Origin: Siphonodentalium dalli
Lineage: Eukaryota; Mollusca; Scaphopoda; Gadilida; Siphonodentaliidae
Direction of reading: 5' to 3'
Length of the DNA: 64,000 nt
Assembly (NCBI GenBank): GCA_032622095.1
Contig: CP136065.1
Coordinates: 53,315,949 to 53,379,948, forward strand
In this document: positions 59,503 to 64,000 of the stretch, piece by piece
How positions within the stretch are numbered: position 1 is the first letter of the stretch
Layout of the letters: the number at the start of each line of letters is the position of its first letter
Made by a program: the position numbers and the translations under genes
The notes under the pieces: generated by a model
The model's database searches: none
The model's input: only the letters and a program-made list of their open reading frames with translations
Told to the model about the DNA's origin: nothing

Positions 59503-60069
59503 GACATTTATACCACGACTTTGTTTAACCAATACCTTAGTAAGCAAAACTGTTTAAAATAAAACCTAAAGCGAAAGGGAGTAAGTAACCTATTGTGGTA
59601 TAGAACATTACTAATTCTGGTTTTTCGGTAGTTTTATCTTCGAAGCGATATTTACTCAATGGCAGCTCTCAAACAGAAGTTAAGACAGTGTCAAGAAACT
59701 ATATATTCTGTTGAAAATATTGAGTTAATCTGAGAAATTCTTCTTACCATCAGAAAATCCGTTAAATTAGCTTATCTTCAATATTTGAAGTTGTTAACAC
59801 TATACGTGTAGATACGAATATGAAGGGCATACTAACTATGTGCATTTCGGGAGTCACACTGGCATATTATTGCTGTTCTCGAACATCGAAAAAAACTGAT
59901 AATAATATTTTATCGCATTAAATCGTGATATCATGAATGTCAACATAAATGCATATGTTGATCCTCAAATCCAGAAAGATATCATAGTTTTCCAAAAATG
60001 TTCTCAATACAGGAATGATTCTTCAGACAACCACCATAAATTCATCGTCTAAATTACTAATTAACAAAG
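59503..60069. other. No gene recognised
   Basis: AT-rich sequence before the ~828-bp array. Part of it may be a further diverged unit, but I could not align it convincingly. Confidence 0.4.
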
Positions 60070-60431
60070 ATACGGGATGCAATTGGGTCGGTGGAAATGT
60101 ACACCATTTCGTTCTCTATTGATATATTTCAACTAAAAAATCATCCCAACATCGAACATAAACCAGTTGCTGAACCGGCGTTCGTCCTCCCAACCCGTTT
60201 CAGCTGTCACGCCATAACAACAAAATAATTTGTATCATCTTCATCATTTATTGTTCTATTAGTATTCGGTGATGAACATTGTATGACCATATTTTGCGCA
60301 CCCACGAGAATCGTTCAGTTTTTAATTTCTTAACTACTAACATAACATGTTCATACTATAGGAATGATAATATGTTGAAATAATATATGTTCGATACAAA
60401 TAACCAACTTGTTGCTACATAACATACTTAA

Positions 60432-61014
60432 AGGGGTACTGTACGCCAAATGTTGTTGTTGGTTTTTATAGTCTCCGAGTCGGAGAATAAGGTAACAATT
60501 TTTTCATTATTTGAAAGTCTGTTGAGTACGAAGTAGTGTTACGGATGACAAATTCACCGGAATGCAAAAATACAAATTGTCGTTGTCGAGTAATTTTTGT
60601 ACAGTTTTCAACCAAATGAATCAAATAAAAGTTATATTATATGCATACTAGTCCCATATAATCATTTAAGTTATTGTATCATCGCTAGTCAGTGAGTGGC
60701 TTGTGTGTTCTCCCCGTATCATCATAATATTTTAAGCGATCGTGTGTGCGATCGGTTTAGCAAGCCAGTATCCCTCAATTACTTTATTTGAGTACGGAAA
60801 TTCATAATTTAATTGACGCCATTTTATGGCTCCAGTCATAAATTCAATTTATATCAAATTATTAACTTTTAAATTATTAAATTTTAAGATAGCCTATTAA
60901 CCTGAGCGTTTACAGAATACATCTTCGACTCAAATTACTTATGTTTCTATATATTATCGATATTAGATCGTTGTTGTCACTGGAAATTTAATGAAAATGG
61001 CGTACAGTACCCCT
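60432..61014. mobile_element. TTAA MITE, family 4, complete copy
   Basis: 583 bp with TTAA at 60428-60431 and 61015-61018. The inverted ends are AGGGGTACTGTACGCCA / TGGCGTACAGTACCCCT. It is inserted in unit 1 of the ~828-bp array, and the other units show the unoccupied site. Confidence 0.9.
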
Positions 61015-61018
61015 TTAA

Positions 61019-61396
61019 CCCTTTACCCAACAAACCGGCCAAAACCGGCCAAATAAAGATTCAACAGCCTAAAATATCTTCGGTCTGTCTCAATAGAACC
61101 ATACAAATATGGATATCATTGGAACCGTCTCCTTGACCACATTGTGATAGTTACAGTTATGCCCTGTGCCAATGCATTCTCTTATATATGCGAGTCGACC
61201 ATAGGTCGCCTCGCATATATAAGAGAATGCATTGGCTTAAAAAAAACTTTTACCATTTTTTCTTACATTCTTTAACAATTTTATAATTTTTAATGTGTTA
61301 AGCCAATGCATTCTCTTATATATGCGAGGCGACCTATGGTCGACTCGCATATATAAGAGAATGCATTGGCACAGGGCCCTTCTGTTGGGTAAAGGG
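61019..61396 (-). mobile_element. TTAA MITE, family 3, copy 2
   Basis: 378 bp, the reverse-orientation copy of 30679-31071, with intact TTAA at both sides (61015-61018, 61397-61400). Cassettes lie at 61167-61236 and 61301-61376. It shares its left TTAA with the family 4 element and interrupts unit 1 of the ~828-bp array. Confidence 0.9.
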
Positions 61397-61400
61397 TTAA

Positions 61401-61611
61401 TACTACGTCGTTTTTCCAGTTCGGGATGTATGATTCTAAACAGCGAACGTAGTATATAAGATATTTTGTACAGAGGCCCTCGAGGGTCAAGAAAAAGAAG
61501 GTATTGGTCTTGTCCGTCGGGTCATTCGTCGCTAACTGGCCATACACGTGTACGCATGTCTGGGTGTTGCTAAAATGTGTAACTAGAGCGTGGTTGTGGA
61601 TCCTGGAATCC
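61401..61611 (-). pseudogene. Exon-like frame, tandem unit 1 (3' end interrupted by a MITE)
   Basis: Open from the acceptor-like site at 61612: DSRIHNHALVTHFSNTQTCV, then VYGQLATNDPTDKTNTFFFL, GLCTKY and IPNWK. The frame runs into the family 3 MITE inserted at 61397. Confidence 0.45.
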
Positions 61612-62126
61612 CTAAATTGTTAATGTTAATGTTGGCACAACATAGCGACTCTGTTTTCCTATTATTTCGCGATCATCGTCATATCTGAACGAATCGCGAT
61701 ATAGTCATTGTATGTCCGAGGCAATCAAGTACCTAGAAAGTGGTAATGTAAAAATACTATAAATAACACTCATATCCTCTCACCACTTCTCTCTCCATCT
61801 ATTTCTCTTCTTTCTCTCCCTTCTGCGAGTGCTATCCTGAACACAATCGTGATGAATTGATGAAGATACAGGACGAAATTGGATTGCTGGAAATGCTCAT
61901 CTTTTACTTCCGTGTCGATGAAATTTAAAGAATAAGATAATCTCCACATCAGACATAAACATATTTGTTGAACAACGTCATAACAACAAACTCATTTGGA
62001 TCATCTTCAACATGTCGTTTCTGTTAGCTTTTAACGATGTACATTGTATGACCATATATAGTTTATGCATCAACGAGAATCTTAACAACTTACATAACAT
62101 GTTCATACTAACAATAATGTGTTTAA

Positions 62127-62620
62127 AGGTACGGTTGGCCTTGGCGGTGGGTATCCTGTGAAAATATTTCCACCCGTCAAAAACCGCCACAAACAGAAAG
62201 AACATCAAAATGTAGACAGACTTTGTCCGTATACAAATAAGAAATATCGCATAAACAGTATGTTATTGTCAAATGTTTGACCATTGTTATGTAAACAAAA
62301 GCATAAAAAGTTACTTTTCTGGTGTTTGTTTATATTATGATGGCAAACATAAAGAGCGTTCTTTCTTGGTTAATTCCTGATATGGAACTAATAAAGAGCG
62401 TTTATGCCATATGTGTGTGATTGGCCAGTAGCATTGTGCTGTCTTCTGTAACATAATCATGCTCTTGCTTAGGTAAAATATAGTAGGTCTTGATGATAAC
62501 ATGCTGTTTACGTGATGGTCATGGTATATATGAACGAAACTGTATGCGTTTTAATGTTTTTCTGTTTACGGTGATTAGAACAAATATGAATATTTTCGAA
62601 AACTAAGGCCTCACGTGCCT
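62127..62620 (+). mobile_element. TTAA-flanked MITE, family 1, copy 3
   Basis: 494 bp with TTAA at 62123-62126 and 62621-62624. It is inserted in the second unit of the ~828-bp tandem array. The neighbouring units lack it, which confirms it is a discrete insertion. Confidence 0.9.
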
Positions 62621-62682
62621 TTAAATCAACCATGTCCTATGTAAATAACCAGCTACATAACATACTTATTACATCGTTTTTT

Positions 62683-62862
62683 TCAGTTCGGAAATGTATG
62701 TTTGTAGGCAGCGGACGTAGTAATATATTTTGTACAGACGACCTCGAGAGCCAAGAAAATGAAGGTATTGGTCTTGTCTGTCAGGTCAATCGTCGCTTGC
62801 TGGTCGTACACGTGTACACATGTCTTAGTGTTGCTAGAGCGTGGTGGTGGATCCTGGAGTCC
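62683..62862 (-). pseudogene. Exon-like frame, tandem unit 2 (degraded)
   Basis: Same segment as 63557-63770 (VYDQQATIDLTDKTNTFIFL, VVCTKYITTSAAYKHTFPN). It has a small deletion near its 5' end that shifts the frame and an early TGA after the PN codons. Confidence 0.45.
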
Positions 62863-63190
62863 CTTAAATTGTACTGACAAAGAGTCAAATACGGACCAAC
62901 TGGTCTTGTCACATTGCTGTATGATGTTCGATCATGTTATTTGAGATGTCGGCACAACATAGCGACTTTGTTTCCATATTCTTATGCGATCTGAGGTATG
63001 ATTCAACGAATCGCGATAGAGCCATTGTATGTCAGTATATATACATCGGTAAAGTAAACATACTTTAAGTACCACCCTATCCACTCACCACTTCCCCGGC
63101 CCCTCTTGTCTTCCCGTTTGTCCCCATCTATCGATCTCTTCTTACTCTCTCTCTTTTGCTATCCTGAACACTATCTTGATGAATTGATGA

Positions 63191-64000
63191 AGACACCGAA
63201 TGAAATTGAATCGCTGGAAGTGCACATGTGCGCCTTCTACTTCCGTATTTATATGATATTTCAAATATAAAATCATCACAAAATCAAACATAAACATATT
63301 TTTGAACAAGTGCGTTCCCCCAAACCGTTTCAGCTGTCACGCCACAACAACCAACTCATTATGGATCATCCTCATCATTTCGTTTTCTGCTAGTTCAGTT
63401 GATGTACTTGCATGACCTCATTTTACTCATCCACTAGCATCGTTCAGTTTTTCATTTCTTAACCATAACATAACATGTTCATACTAGCAATACTAATATG
63501 TTGAAATCACCCATGTTATATGCAAATAACCAACTTGTTGCTCCTGCATAACATACTTAATATGTCGTTTTCCAGTTCGGGAATGTATGATTATAGGCGG
63601 CGAACGTAGTAAGATATTTTGTACAGACGCCCTCGGGAGCCAAGAAAAAGAAGGTATTGGTCTTGTCTGTGAGGTCACCGTCACTCGTCGCTTGCTGATC
63701 GTACACGTGTACACATGTCTGGGTGTTACTGAAGTGTGTAACTAGAGCGTGGTGGTGGATCCTGGAATCCCTAAAATTGTACTGACAAATAATCACCTAC
63801 GGATCTACTGGTCCTATCACATTGCATTGCCCTGACTTTCATGTTAACTGAGAAGTTGGCACAACATAGCGACTTTGTTTCCTTATTCAATCACGATAGA
63901 GCCATTGTATCAGATATATAGACAACGGTAAAGCAATACATTGTAATACTTTAAATACTACTATCATCCTCTCAAAACAGCCTCCGCCTCCCATTGTTTC
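63191..64000. repeat. ~828-bp tandem unit 3 (no insertion, runs off the window)
   Basis: It starts GACACCGAATGAAATTGAAT and shows unoccupied CATACTTAATATGTCG where unit 1 carries its MITEs. It continues to the window edge. Confidence 0.82.
63557..63770 (-). CDS. Exon-like reading frame, tandem unit 3 (unrecognised)
   Basis: The minus strand has acceptor-like ACAATTTTAG at 63771-63772, then an open frame of about 70 codons to TAA at 63557. Visible are DSRIHHHALVTHFSNTQTCV, HVYDQQATSDGDLTDKTNTF and GVCTKYLTTFAAYNHTFPNW. Corresponding frames at 61611 and 62862 differ by in-frame indels and keep the DLTDKTNTF.FL and CTKY motifs, which favours a coding origin. It may be a terminal exon of a duplicated secreted-protein gene. 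I do not recognise the family. Confidence 0.45.

Larger units (their letters stand above)
60070..61863. repeat. ~828-bp tandem unit 1 (two MITEs inserted)
   Basis: It starts GATACGGGATGCAATTGG. Removing the family 4 and family 3 insertions with their TTAA leaves about 825 bp. It shares CAGCTGTCACGCCA, TAACATGTTCATACTA, AATAACCAACTTGTTGCT and the exon-like frame with the next units. Confidence 0.82.
61864..63190. repeat. ~828-bp tandem unit 2 (one MITE inserted)
   Basis: It starts GATACAGGACGAAATTGG. Removing the family 1 element and one TTAA leaves about 829 bp. Parts are more diverged than in units 1 and 3. Confidence 0.82.

Overview
This window looks like nuclear DNA from a marine invertebrate, most probably a mollusc or another lophotrochozoan. 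It is AT-rich and intron-bearing and is crowded with non-LTR retroelement fragments, short non-autonomous DNA transposons and minisatellites. The bacterial vocabulary (operons, ribosome binding sites, CRISPR) does not apply. The lineage is an inference from gene structure and repeat style; no species marker was seen.

The one gene I can support in full is a TRPC-type cation channel on the + strand. Nine exons between 34898 and 57083 join in consistent splice phase, each with AG/GT boundaries, into about 649 codons. They run from the ankyrin repeats through the zinc-binding HxxxCxCxxC segment and membrane segments S1-S5 to the pore helix and filter (LFWSMFG). The start codon exon lies upstream of 34898 and was not found. 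The S6, TRP-box and C-terminal exons lie beyond 57083 and were not found before the window ends.

Most of the rest is repeat DNA. (1) There are four non-LTR retrotransposon remnants: 7485-8498 (-), 21121-24345 (-, endonuclease plus reverse transcriptase, frameshifted), 45690-46070 (-) and 48532-50685 (+, inside a TRPC intron). (2) Many short elements have terminal inverted repeats flanked by TTAA (piggyBac-like). They fall into at least seven sequence families, several carrying one or two copies of the same ~70-bp perfect palindrome. (3) Three tandem copies of a 1353-bp unit occupy 15751-19540, and each begins exactly at the end of a 451-bp TA-flanked MITE. (4) Three tandem ~828-bp units run from about 60070 to the window end. 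Each carries the same exon-like minus-strand reading frame, and two were separately hit by TTAA elements, giving filled and empty sites side by side. (5) Minisatellites lie at 9437-10156 (30 bp), 32350-32493 (16 bp), 50709-51260 (~172 bp) and 55548-56818 (~29 bp).

Region by region: 1-5,700 is unassigned with small hairpins; 5,700-15,750 holds MITEs, a LINE tail, a MULE-like MITE and the 30-bp array; 15,751-19,540 is the 1353-bp array; 19,541-24,350 ends in the large LINE; 24,350-34,900 is unassigned DNA and palindromic elements; 34,898-57,083 is the TRPC gene with repeat-laden introns; 57,084-64,000 is MITE-rich DNA and the ~828-bp array. The strongest candidate for something undescribed is the palindrome-within-palindrome cassette shared by otherwise unrelated TTAA elements, together with the exon-like tandem array.
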